DNA from: Mediterranea sp. (in: CFB group bacteria)
GTDB taxonomy: Bacteria > Bacteroidota > Bacteroidia > Bacteroidales > Bacteroidaceae
Direction: 5' to 3'
DNA length: 52,404 nt
NCBI GenBank assembly: GCA_031287715.1
Contig: JAITSN010000089.1
Coordinates: 1 to 52,404 of the forward strand
Below the pieces are notes generated by a model. The model worked only from the letters and a program-made list of their open reading frames with translations, had not been told where the DNA came from and ran no database searches. Of the stretch, positions 25,184 through 33,394 are shown one piece after another; position 1 is the first letter of the stretch, and every line of letters begins with the position of its first letter. The position numbers and the translations under genes were made by a program.

Positions 25184-28100
25184 TTATTTTCCTTTCTGAT
25201 AGATGGATGGCGCTACTCCGAATTGGGCTTTGAAGCATTTGCTGAAATAAAACGGGTCGTCGATGCCAACTTTATAGGAGACTTCGGAGACGGTGAGGTT
25301 TCCGGACAGGAGGAGTTCGGCGGCTTTCTTCATGCGCATGATACGCAGGTATTCGTTGGGCGAGTAGCCGGTCACGCCTTTTACTTTTTTATAAAATACG
25401 GTCCGGCCGATGTTCATCAGGGAAACGAACTCGTCTACGGAAAAGTGTGCATTGCCGAGGTTTTTGATCAATATCTGATGCAGCCGGTCGACAAATTCTT
25501 TGTCGCGTTCGGATGCGTATATGGCCGAGCGCATGATTCCGGGTTCTTCGGAGAATTTTTCTTTCAGTTTTTCGCGTTGTTCCAGCAGTTTGATGATGCG
25601 TGCAAGCAGCAGGCGGATGCTGAAGGGTTTGGACAGGTAGGCGTCCGCCCCGCTCTCGATTCCTTCCAGATGGTTTTCCGGAAGGGTCAAAGCTGTCAGG
25701 AGGATGACGGGTATGTGGCTGGTGTTGAACTCGGATTTGAGTTTCCGGGTTACTTCGTAGCCGTTCATGCCGGGCATGAGGACGTCGCAAACGATCAGGT
25801 CGGGCACGGTCTCGCGTGCTGTCCGGAAGCCTGTATCGCCGTTGTCGGCGGCTTCGACATGGAAGCAAACGCCGAGTTCTTCCAGGAGGTATTGCCGTAC
25901 GTCCGCATCGTCTTCAATGATGAGGATGTTTTGTTTGTTGAGCGGGTTGGGCTTGACAATAGCCGGCTGCGTTTGTTCTTGACTGTCGGGCAGGAACGGT
26001 TCTTGCTTGCCGGGCGCCAGGAGGTTTGTCGGTACGAGGAAGTCTTTTCTTTGGTAGGCTCGCTCGCTCAGCGGAAGGGTGATGGTGAAGATGGAGCCGC
26101 CGCAGGGGTTTTCGTCGTATTTGATTTCTCCCTTGTGGACGCTAACCAGCTCGCGGGTGAGGTGTAGGCCGACGCCTGCGCTGTTGCCCGAGAAGCTGCT
26201 TTGCATGAAGCGGCTGAAGAGTTCGCCGCGCTTGTCTTTGGGTATGCCTACTCCGGTGTCTGTGACTTGGATCTCCAGCGCGTCCTGTTCTTCGTGGATG
26301 TTCACCGACAGGCAGATCCGTCCTCCCTGCGGTGTGTATTTGAAAGCGTTGGACAGCAGGTTGTAGATCATTTTGTCCAGCTTTCCTTTGTCGATGTACA
26401 TTTTGTGCGAGGTGAGGGAGGGGGTAAAGAGGAAGTCTGTGTTTTTGGATTCGGCCATGTCTCTAAAGCTCAGGAATATTTCGTAGAGCATGGCTACGAC
26501 GTCTGTTTTTTCGAGCGAGAGTGCCAGCTTGTTGTTTTGCATCTTGCGAAATTCCAGCAGTTGGTCGATGAGGCGGAGCATGCGCCTGGCGTTTTTTTCC
26601 ATGGTTTGCAGCGGGCAGGTGATTTCGCGCGGCAGTTCTTCGATTCTCCGGATGCGGTCTAAAGCGCCTTGGATTAAGGTCAGCGGTGTTCGGAACTCGT
26701 GGGATATGTTTGTAAAGAATACCAGCTTGTACTCGGTGAGTTGTTTTTCTACGGCGATCTTTTTGTTGAGGCGGTAGAAGTTCAGTGTTATTTTATAGGT
26801 AAAGAGCAGCGCGATGATCATGAACAGCGCGTAGAGGACAAATGCCCAGGGGGTGAGGTAAACGGGGGGTTTGATGGTGATGAAGAGGGAGGAAACCGTG
26901 TCGTTCCACAGTCCGGAGCTGTTGCATGACTTTACCCGGAGTATGTATTTGCCCGGGGGCAGCATTTTGTAAGCGGCGAAGCTGAGTGTGGAGGGTGCGC
27001 TCCAGGTTTTGTCATAGTCGCTCAGCAGGTAGGCGTATTTGGTTTGCCCGGCATCTGAATAGTTGAATGAGGAGAAGTCGATGACGATGGAATTTTGGTT
27101 GTGCTTCAGGGTCACTCCGTCGGAATAGGCTAACGAGTTGTTCAGCGGCGAGTCCGGGTCTCCCGGCAGCATATTGATCCCGTTCACGTTGATATTGGTG
27201 AAGACGACGGGGAAGGACAGGACGGATTTCTTCACGATTTCGGGACTGAAGACGACAAAGCCGTAGTTGGAGCCAAAGATGAGGTCTCCGTTGTCGCAGT
27301 GGCAGACCGCGCTTTCCGTGTATACATTTCCGTGGGAGTATGCCGAAAAGAAGTAGTTTTCAAAGACTTTCTCGCCGCAGGCGAACTTGGATATGCCGTA
27401 TTCGGTAGCCAGCCAGATGTTTCCCTGCCTGTCTTCGGCGATGGATTGGACGACGTTGTTGCACAGCCCGTCGTCTATCCCGTAGTGCCGGAATTCCAGC
27501 GAGCCGTAGTCGTCCCCCGGTGTGCACAGGCTGGCTCCTGCTCCGGAGGTGGCGATCCAGACCTCTCCCCGGCTATCGGAAAAGATATATTTGATTTCGT
27601 TGCTCCTCAGTTGTCCTTTGGCGTAATTGTAATGGAAGTATGCTTTCGGGTTTGCAATCAGGCTGTCGGGATTGAAGACGTATACTCCTCCGCTGGTGCC
27701 CAGCCATAGCCATCCGTTTTTGTCTTCGCAGATGGTGCGCGTCTGGCGCTGGTTGTAGTTGTCGGTGAAGAAGTGCTTGAAGATGTAGCGTCCACCCTTT
27801 TTGACGGGCAGATCCAGTCCGCCGCCGAACGTACAAACCCACATGCGTTGCTTCCGGTCTTTGTAGATGCAGAAGATGTTGTCGTTCCCCAGCGATTCCG
27901 GGTCTGATGTTTGTTTATACCAGACGTTGTCAATGCACAGCCCGTCTCCCCGGCTGCCGGTCCAGATCTTTCCCTTATCGTCTTTAACGACGGCGTATAT
28001 GTTCGAGTGGAGGTCTCGCCGGGCGTGTTTCAGGTTGAATTGCATGTCGTAGATGTAAATTCCTCCTCTGCGGGTGCCGATCCATATTTCATGCTCGTTC

Positions 28101-29437
28101 GGCTGCGAGATCATGCGGATGGTGTTGGACCGGTCCAGCAGATTGGGGTTTTCCGGGAAATAACGGTAGGATCCTTCGTTCAATACGCTTATTCGCGAAA
28201 CCCCTTCGAATTCTACGCTGACCCAGATCTCACCCGAACGGTCTTCCATCACCCCGAGCAAATAGTCGGAGCCGATATGGCTGAAGCCGTTCATCCCGGC
28301 GGTAAAGTGGGTCAGTTCGTCTTTGGATATGTCATAAGCGTACAGCCCGTTGCCGTAGGTCGATATCCAGATGATGTTTCTCGAATCGTGCACAACGGAG
28401 TAGCGCTCCATGTCGATATGGCCGAGCTTTCCTGCGGGAATGAGACGGAAGACTTTCTTTTCGCCGGTTTGCACATTCAGGTACCACATTTTTCCGGAGT
28501 GGTTGTACAGCCAGAAGTTGCCTTTGTTGTCTACGATCACATTTGCGGAAAGAACATTCTCTCCCCAGAAGTCGGGTCGCGTCCCGGATTCTTTCTTTGC
28601 GAAATCGTAACCATAGACGCCCGTCCGGGTGAAGATGATCCATTCACTGTCCAGCAGCAGATGCCCCGTGATGCCGGCGTCGTCTGTTTGATTTAACCGC
28701 GACTGCAACACCAGCCGCGAGGAAGACGTGTCAAGAATAAAAATCTTGCCCGTTGCCGTACAGAAGTATGTGTTTCCGTGATGGGAGACCAAATGGTGGA
28801 AATTCTCCGTATTGTTCACCAATACATGGCGGTCTCCCGTCACTTGAACAAGTCCCTGCGTTGTGCCGATCCAGATAACTCCGTTTTCGCCTTCGGCCAC
28901 AAAATTTATGGTGTTGCCGGGAACATTGCCCGATTGAAGCCGGTATGTCACGGAGCGGAACGCCCCGTTTTCGTAAATGACCCTCCGTGCGCCGTTGTTC
29001 TCATGCCACAGCCACGTATCGCCATTGGAAGCGAACATCCGGCCGGTGTATTTCTCTGAAAACTCACCGCATCCGGTAAAGTCTACGAAAGAGGCGCTTT
29101 TTAAATCATAACAGCTATGGCGTTCCGTGGACAGATAGATCCACAGAAAACCGTTTTTGTCTTCCGTTATATTATACACTTTCCTGTCGGCCAGCGCCGG
29201 GGAATTGTCTATCGAAGGAGAATAGGAGATAAAAGAATTACCGTCATAACGGTTCAGCCCGTTAAAGGTGCCCATCCATATGAAGCCCTTGCTGTCCTGC
29301 ATGAAATGGCGGACCGTACTGTTGGCCAGACCATCGACCATCGTAATTTGCCTGGAGCGGACTTCAATCTTGGCGTAAGCGCCGAATCCGGAGAACAGGC
29401 ACAGGCACAGGAATATCCCGATCAATCGCAGTTTCAT
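25184..29437 (-). CDS. Hybrid two-component system regulator (HTCS), orphan
   Basis: One-polypeptide sensor-regulator of 1417 residues. Order: signal peptide (1-22); a periplasmic sensor with two blocks of Reg_prop-type propeller repeats (GFIWMGTFNGLNRYD, GVIWIGTTQGL, GNIWLATEYGISKF, among others); a Y_Y_Y domain (about 725-800); a membrane segment (about 805-830); HisKA with the phospho-His in FFTNISHEFRTPLTL; HATPase with NLLSNAFKYTP and DTGVGIP; a receiver with LIIEDDADVRQ and phospho-Asp in VCDVLMPGMNG; and a C-terminal AraC-type helix-turn-helix ending about residue 1415. All catalytic parts look intact. HTCS proteins usually control neighbouring polysaccharide-utilisation genes, yet no susC, susD or glycan enzyme lies within 18 kb on either side here. 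Confidence 0.96.
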   Translation of the reverse strand: MKLRLIGIFLCLCLFSGFGAYAKIEVRSRQITMVDGLANSTVRHFMQDSKGFIWMGTFNGLNRYDGNSFISYSPSIDNSPALADRKVYNITEDKNGFLWIYLSTERHSCYDLKSASFVDFTGCGEFSEKYTGRMFASNGDTWLWHENNGARRVIYENGAFRSVTYRLQSGNVPGNTINFVAEGENGVIWIGTTQGLVQVTGDRHVLVNNTENFHHLVSHHGNTYFCTATGKIFILDTSSSRLVLQSRLNQTDDAGITGHLLLDSEWIIFTRTGVYGYDFAKKESGTRPDFWGENVLSANVIVDNKGNFWLYNHSGKMWYLNVQTGEKKVFRLIPAGKLGHIDMERYSVVHDSRNIIWISTYGNGLYAYDISKDELTHFTAGMNGFSHIGSDYLLGVMEDRSGEIWVSVEFEGVSRISVLNEGSYRYFPENPNLLDRSNTIRMISQPNEHEIWIGTRRGGIYIYDMQFNLKHARRDLHSNIYAVVKDDKGKIWTGSRGDGLCIDNVWYKQTSDPESLGNDNIFCIYKDRKQRMWVCTFGGGLDLPVKKGGRYIFKHFFTDNYNQRQTRTICEDKNGWLWLGTSGGVYVFNPDSLIANPKAYFHYNYAKGQLRSNEIKYIFSDSRGEVWIATSGAGASLCTPGDDYGSLEFRHYGIDDGLCNNVVQSIAEDRQGNIWLATEYGISKFACGEKVFENYFFSAYSHGNVYTESAVCHCDNGDLIFGSNYGFVVFSPEIVKKSVLSFPVVFTNINVNGINMLPGDPDSPLNNSLAYSDGVTLKHNQNSIVIDFSSFNYSDAGQTKYAYLLSDYDKTWSAPSTLSFAAYKMLPPGKYILRVKSCNSSGLWNDTVSSLFITIKPPVYLTPWAFVLYALFMIIALLFTYKITLNFYRLNKKIAVEKQLTEYKLVFFTNISHEFRTPLTLIQGALDRIRRIEELPREITCPLQTMEKNARRMLRLIDQLLEFRKMQNNKLALSLEKTDVVAMLYEIFLSFRDMAESKNTDFLFTPSLTSHKMYIDKGKLDKMIYNLLSNAFKYTPQGGRICLSVNIHEEQDALEIQVTDTGVGIPKDKRGELFSRFMQSSFSGNSAGVGLHLTRELVSVHKGEIKYDENPCGGSIFTITLPLSERAYQRKDFLVPTNLLAPGKQEPFLPDSQEQTQPAIVKPNPLNKQNILIIEDDADVRQYLLEELGVCFHVEAADNGDTGFRTARETVPDLIVCDVLMPGMNGYEVTRKLKSEFNTSHIPVILLTALTLPENHLEGIESGADAYLSKPFSIRLLLARIIKLLEQREKLKEKFSEEPGIMRSAIYASERDKEFVDRLHQILIKNLGNAHFSVDEFVSLMNIGRTVFYKKVKGVTGYSPNEYLRIMRMKKAAELLLSGNLTVSEVSYKVGIDDPFYFSKCFKAQFGVAPSIYQKGK

Positions 29438-29543
29438 GAGGCCTTGTACCCGGCCTTCAGATACAGTTTAAATGGTTTCCGTCTCATGGTCAATCGTATT
29501 TGAGGTTAATCGTATCAGCGTTTTCATGGGGAATTGAAATGAA

Positions 29544-29551
29544 CAAAAATA
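29544..29551 (-). promoter_or_regulatory. -7 element for the HTCS gene
   Basis: Minus-strand TATTTTTG (29551-29544) exactly matches TAnnTTTG, about 107 bases upstream of the HTCS start, leaving a leader of about 100 bases. Confidence 0.35.
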
Positions 29552-29631
29552 GATTTTTTGCCGGCGAGCGTTCCTGTACAATTGTACTATTTCATGTAAA
29601 GCCGTTCGAGTTACGGCCAATCCGCGGCGGC

Positions 29632-30036
29632 TTACTCGTCGTCGAAATCGAACTCGTCTGTGAGATCGGGGCTGGCAAAACCGTCCAGATCCCGGCGGTC
29701 TTTCTTCGTTGGGCGTCCTGTGCCGCGGGCGCGATCGACAAAGCCGGCGGCCTGGCTCATCTCCAGCAGCTCGTATTGCTCAGGGGGCGTTATGTTTTCC
29801 ATCATTTCGGCAACCAGCTTCGCCCCGATTCTTTTCTCTATAGCCTGCAACACCTTAAACGAATAGGTGACAGGCGCTTTCTTCACCTGGACCACATCGC
29901 CGGGCTTCACCATCCGCGAAGCCTTTACCTGCGAACCGTTTAACATCACACGGCTCTTCTTGCATGCCTCTGCAGCAATCGTACGCGTCTTGAACACACG
30001 CACGGCCCATAACCACTTGTCTATTCTTGCTTCCAT
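29632..30036 (-). CDS. S4-domain RNA-binding protein (Hsp15/HslR-like)
   Basis: A 134-residue RNA-binding protein. The N-terminal S4 domain is complete: MEARIDKWLWAVRVFKTR, ACKKSRVMLNGSQVKASRMV, KPGDVVQVKK. A helical middle and an acidic tail (DLTDEFDFDDE) follow. In Escherichia coli the related Hsp15 binds stalled 50S subunits carrying nascent chains. Its position directly after pth (24 bases), which releases peptidyl-tRNA, fits a ribosome-rescue role; this is inference from context. Last gene of rplY - pth - S4. Confidence 0.9.
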   Translation of the reverse strand: MEARIDKWLWAVRVFKTRTIAAEACKKSRVMLNGSQVKASRMVKPGDVVQVKKAPVTYSFKVLQAIEKRIGAKLVAEMMENITPPEQYELLEMSQAAGFVDRARGTGRPTKKDRRDLDGFASPDLTDEFDFDDE

Positions 30037-30060
30037 TTTATGGTTGTAAGCAGCGGATAG

Positions 30061-30621
30061 CTACTTGTTGTATTGATTCATTGTGATGTGGATGCCTGCC
30101 AGGCAGAAACTTTTGACGATTTCGCCTACCGTTTCCAAGCGTTCGTTCATGGTTTCCCATTCTTCTTCGTTGAAAGGGCTGAGCACATAATCGACTTGAC
30201 CGCCGCGCGGGAAATTATTTCCGATGCCGAATCTTAAGCGGGCGTAGTTTTCGGTGCCTAATGTCAGGGCGATATGCTTTAGCCCGTTGTGCCCGGCATC
30301 GCTTCCTTTCCCTTTCAGGCGTAAGGTGCCGAAAGGCAAAGCCAGGTCGTCTACGACGACCAGCATATTCTCTAAGGGAATCTTTTCCTGTTGCATATAA
30401 TAACGAACCGCAAGTCCGCTCAGATTCATATAGGTAGACGGTTTCAACAGGAACAGTTGCCGGCCTTTCAGCGACAAACGGGCAACGGCGCCGTATCGCT
30501 TGTCGCTAAAAACAGTATTGGACGCCTTTACCAGGGCGTCCAATGCCATAAATCCTATATTGTGACGGGTGTTATGGTACTCATCGCCCATATTGCCCAG
30601 TCCGACAATCAAGTATTTCAT
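30061..30621 (-). CDS. pth: Peptidyl-tRNA hydrolase
   Basis: Cleaves peptidyl-tRNA released from ribosomes, recycling tRNA. The 186-residue protein carries the family set: [21 protein letters not shown] (with the catalytic His in TRHNIGF), [10 protein letters not shown] (Asn ligand), [11 protein letters not shown] (Asp) and GHNGLKHI. Length is typical. It follows rplY by 34 bases; the rplY-pth pairing is common in many bacteria. Confidence 0.97.
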   Translation of the reverse strand: MKYLIVGLGNMGDEYHNTRHNIGFMALDALVKASNTVFSDKRYGAVARLSLKGRQLFLLKPSTYMNLSGLAVRYYMQQEKIPLENMLVVVDDLALPFGTLRLKGKGSDAGHNGLKHIALTLGTENYARLRFGIGNNFPRGGQVDYVLSPFNEEEWETMNERLETVGEIVKSFCLAGIHITMNQYNK

Positions 30622-30655
30622 TCATGTAAGGCGTTTAAAGCCGGTAACGTCTCAA

Positions 30656-31243
30656 CTACTGTTTTTTGGCGGCGAGACCTCTTGCGGCGCGCGTCAGCTT
30701 AACGGCACAAACAACATTGTCTTTTGCGTTCAGCAGTTCAAGCCCTTCGAATAAGAGTTCGCCTACTTTGACAGTCTTGCCAAGTCCCAGGCGGGAAACG
30801 TTGATGGTCAGCTTTTCCGGTACGTTGTCGCACAACGCTTTTACTTTCAGCTTGCGCATTTGCAACGTCAGCTTACCCCCTTCTTTCACCCCTTCGGCAA
30901 GGCCTTCAAGTTGTACGGGCACTTCCATAACAATAGGTTTGTTATCGATCACTTCGAGGAAGTCCACGTGAAGGATAAAATCTTTAACCGGATGGAATTG
31001 GATGTCTTTCAGGATAGCTCTTATTTTCTTGCCGTCGATATCCAGATTCACCGAGTAGATAGCCGGCGTATAAACCAAGTTGCGCAACATGTCGTTGGTC
31101 ACCGTGAAATGTACATTTTCGCCGCCACCGTAAAGCACGCAGGGCACGCCATTGTTCCTGCGGATCTCTTTCAGCGCTTTACATTGTTCCGAAGAACGTT
31201 CTGCAATCTGTCTTGCAGTTCCTTTAATTTCAATTGATTTCAT
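30656..31243 (-). CDS. rplY: 50S ribosomal protein L25 (Ctc type)
   Basis: 5S rRNA-binding protein of the long L25/Ctc form, 195 residues. The N-terminal L25 domain (1-95: NNGVPCVLYGGGENVHF, FHPVKDFILHVDFLEV) is followed by the all-beta TL5/Ctc domain (about 100-185: VPVQLEGLAEGVKEGGKL, LPE-like VPEKLTINVSRLGLG) and a short basic tail rich in Ala and Lys. First gene of a translation operon with pth and the S4 gene. An exact -7 element lies about 95 bases upstream, so the leader is longish. Confidence 0.96.
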   Translation of the reverse strand: MKSIEIKGTARQIAERSSEQCKALKEIRRNNGVPCVLYGGGENVHFTVTNDMLRNLVYTPAIYSVNLDIDGKKIRAILKDIQFHPVKDFILHVDFLEVIDNKPIVMEVPVQLEGLAEGVKEGGKLTLQMRKLKVKALCDNVPEKLTINVSRLGLGKTVKVGELLFEGLELLNAKDNVVCAVKLTRAARGLAAKKQ

Positions 31244-31301
31244 TTTTTTAATTGTGTTACTCTGAATTAAGTTTATTCTTTGCTTAATTCGCCATCACAC
31301 G

Positions 31302-31317
31302 GTGTGGAAACCCACAC
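31302..31317 (-). promoter_or_regulatory. Hairpin in the rplY leader
   Basis: GTGTGG (31302-31307) pairs with CCACAC (31312-31317) around AAAC. It lies between the rplY -7 element and start codon and is part of a segment whose minus-strand reading resembles the 41-bp repeat unit of the 35.8-36.1 kb array. A regulatory role is only possible. Confidence 0.25.
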
Positions 31318-31336
31318 GATGCTGCAAAAAGCGAGA

Positions 31337-31344
31337 CAAAATTA
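31337..31344 (-). promoter_or_regulatory. -7 element for rplY-pth operon
   Basis: Minus-strand TAATTTTG (31344-31337) exactly matches TAnnTTTG. The predicted leader to the ATG at 31243 is about 88 bases. Confidence 0.45.
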
Positions 31345-31480
31345 CATTTTCTTTTTGAATTACCGCATTCCGGAAAGTCTTTCTTCTCATTCAGACGGAA
31401 CTTCGGGTAAATATCATTAAAAGTAGCGTACAAAATCAGATGCTCTTTCCTGTTTATCCTTATAAAATCAGCCGGCTTTT

Positions 31481-31591
31481 TATATTTGGAATTCTTTGAA
31501 ATCAATGGCAAAAAGAAACAGTCCGTTCGTTTCTATAGCGTTTCCCCTTTTGCTTTTCTTTTTAGCAAAAAGTTATTTTTTAGAAGATTGA
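31481..31591 (+). CDS. Possible 28-residue membrane peptide with its own promoter element
   Basis: ATG at 31505 opens a 28-codon frame encoding a peptide with a basic start (MAKRNSP) and a hydrophobic core (FVSIAFPLLLFFLA) ending LED and TGA at 31589-31591. An exact -7 element, TATATTTG at 31481-31488 (included in this range), would place transcription start about 10 bases before the ATG. It lies upstream of the glnS promoter and has no Shine-Dalgarno, which is normal here. There is no homology evidence; it may be chance. Confidence 0.25.
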   Translation, partial: YIWNSLKSMAKRNSPFVSIAFPLLLFFLAKSYFLED

Positions 31592-31605
31592 GAAAGAATT
31601 TCATG

Positions 31606-31613
31606 TACATTTG
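31606..31613 (+). promoter_or_regulatory. -7 element of the glnS operon
   Basis: TACATTTG exactly matches TAnnTTTG and predicts a leader of about 48 bases to the glnS ATG at 31667. Confidence 0.5.
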
Positions 31614-31666
31614 CAATCACAGTTAGAAGCTGTTGAATTTATTTTTCCTGATAAAAGTTAACACAT

Positions 31667-33394
31667 ATGGTAGAAAACAAAAACGAAGAAGCAACGGAAA
31701 AGAAAAGCCTCAATTTCATTGAATCGGCCGTAGAAAACGACATCAAAGAGGGCAAGAACGGAGGAAGAGTACAAACCCGTTTCCCGCCCGAACCAAACGG
31801 TTACCTGCATATTGGTCATGCCAAAGCGATCTGCATGGACTTCGGCATGGCGGAAAAACACAATGGAATATGCAATCTGCGCTTCGACGACACAAACCCG
31901 TTGAAAGAAGACGTCGAATACGTTGATTCTATCATGGAAGACATCCGCTGGCTGGGCTTCCAATGGGAGAACGTGTATTACGCTTCAGACTATTTCCAAT
32001 ACTTGTGGGACTTTGCTATTGCCCTCATAAAAGAAGGAAAAGCATATATTGACGAACAATCGGCAGACGGGATCGCCAGGCAAAAAGGAACCCCCACCGA
32101 ACCCGGAACAAACAGCCCGTTCCGCGACCGCCCTGTCGGCCAAAGCCTGGAGCTGTTTCACAAAATGAATTCCGGAGAGATAGAAGAAGGCGCAATGGTA
32201 CTTCGCGCCAAAATCGATATGGCCCACTCCAATATGCACTTCCGCGACCCGATCATCTACCGGGTGATCAAACATCCGCACCACCGCACCAAAGACACCT
32301 GGAAAGCCTATCCGATGTACGACTTCGCCCACGGACAAAGCGACTATGTGGAAGGAGTGACCCATTCGCTTTGCACATTAGAGTTTGAAGTACACCGGCC
32401 GCTATACGACTACTTTATCGACCAGCTCAAAGCCGTTCCCGAACTCGTTAAAGAAGAAAGCTACCGCCCCCGCCAGATAGAGTTTAACCGCTTAAACCTG
32501 ACCTATACGGTAATGAGCAAACGCAAGCTGCTCACGCTGGTAAAAGAAAACTTAGTAAACGGTTGGGACGATCCCCGTATGCCGACCATCTGCGGCTTCC
32601 GCCGCCGCGGCTATTCACCCGAAGCCATCCGCAAATTCGTTGACATGATCGGCTACACCAAATACGAAGCGCTGAATGACATCTCATTGCTCGAAGCAGC
32701 CGTACGCAACGACCTCAACAAGCGGGCAACCCGTGTCTCGGCTGTTCTGAATCCGGTCAAACTCATCATCACCAACTATCCGGAAGGCAAGGTAGAAGAA
32801 ATGGAAACGACCAACAACCCGGAAGACGAAACCGCCGGCAAACACACCATTGAATTCAGCCGTGAACTGTGGATCGAACGGGAAGACTTCGCAGAAAACG
32901 CACCGAAGAAATTCTTCCGGATGACACCGGGACAGGAAGTACGCCTCAAAAGCGCATACATTGTAAAATGTACCGGATGTAAAAAGAACCAAGCCGGAGA
33001 AGTACAGGAAATATATTGCCAATACGACCCGGAAACCAAGAGCGGAATGCCGGATAGCGGACGCAAAGTAAAAGGAACGCTGCACTGGCTAAGCTGCGCA
33101 CATTGCCTGCCGGCCGAAGTCCGCCTGTACGACCGCCTGTTCAACGTTGAAAACCCCGGAGCAGAACCGAATGTTGATTTCCGTGAACTGTTGAACCCCG
33201 ATTCACTGAAAATACTGACGAACTGTTTCGTGGAAAAATACACAACCCTGCTGCCACCATTGTCATACCTGCAATTTCAGCGCACGGGATACTTCAATAT
33301 AGACAAAGACGCTACCCTTGATAAACTAATATTTAACCGTACCGTCAGCTTAAAGGACACATGGAACAAAATCAATAATACACAAGAAAAATGA
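31667..33394 (+). CDS. glnS: Glutaminyl-tRNA synthetase
   Basis: Class I synthetase charging tRNA-Gln. The 575-residue protein has the HIGH signature in FPPEPNGYLHIGHAKAI, the KMSKS equivalent in TVMSKRKLL, GlnRS-specific blocks such as RFDDTNPLKEDVEYV and YPMYDFAHGQSDYVEGVTH, and the C-terminal anticodon-binding beta barrels from about 345. GlnRS is preferred over GluRS because of the barrel C-terminus and EPNGYLHIGH. It starts an operon with a TPR protein (overlapping by 4 bases, ATGA) and DedA. Confidence 0.96.
   Translation: MVENKNEEATEKKSLNFIESAVENDIKEGKNGGRVQTRFPPEPNGYLHIGHAKAICMDFGMAEKHNGICNLRFDDTNPLKEDVEYVDSIMEDIRWLGFQWENVYYASDYFQYLWDFAIALIKEGKAYIDEQSADGIARQKGTPTEPGTNSPFRDRPVGQSLELFHKMNSGEIEEGAMVLRAKIDMAHSNMHFRDPIIYRVIKHPHHRTKDTWKAYPMYDFAHGQSDYVEGVTHSLCTLEFEVHRPLYDYFIDQLKAVPELVKEESYRPRQIEFNRLNLTYTVMSKRKLLTLVKENLVNGWDDPRMPTICGFRRRGYSPEAIRKFVDMIGYTKYEALNDISLLEAAVRNDLNKRATRVSAVLNPVKLIITNYPEGKVEEMETTNNPEDETAGKHTIEFSRELWIEREDFAENAPKKFFRMTPGQEVRLKSAYIVKCTGCKKNQAGEVQEIYCQYDPETKSGMPDSGRKVKGTLHWLSCAHCLPAEVRLYDRLFNVENPGAEPNVDFRELLNPDSLKILTNCFVEKYTTLLPPLSYLQFQRTGYFNIDKDATLDKLIFNRTVSLKDTWNKINNTQEK

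Noticed and set aside
25223-26167. 314-codon plus-strand frame inside the HTCS gene
   Set aside because: It lies opposite the conserved receiver and AraC domains of the HTCS; the translation has no family features.
31284-31511. 75-codon minus-strand frame upstream of rplY
   Set aside because: It overlaps the rplY -7 element and leader; the composition does not look like a protein and there is no family resemblance.
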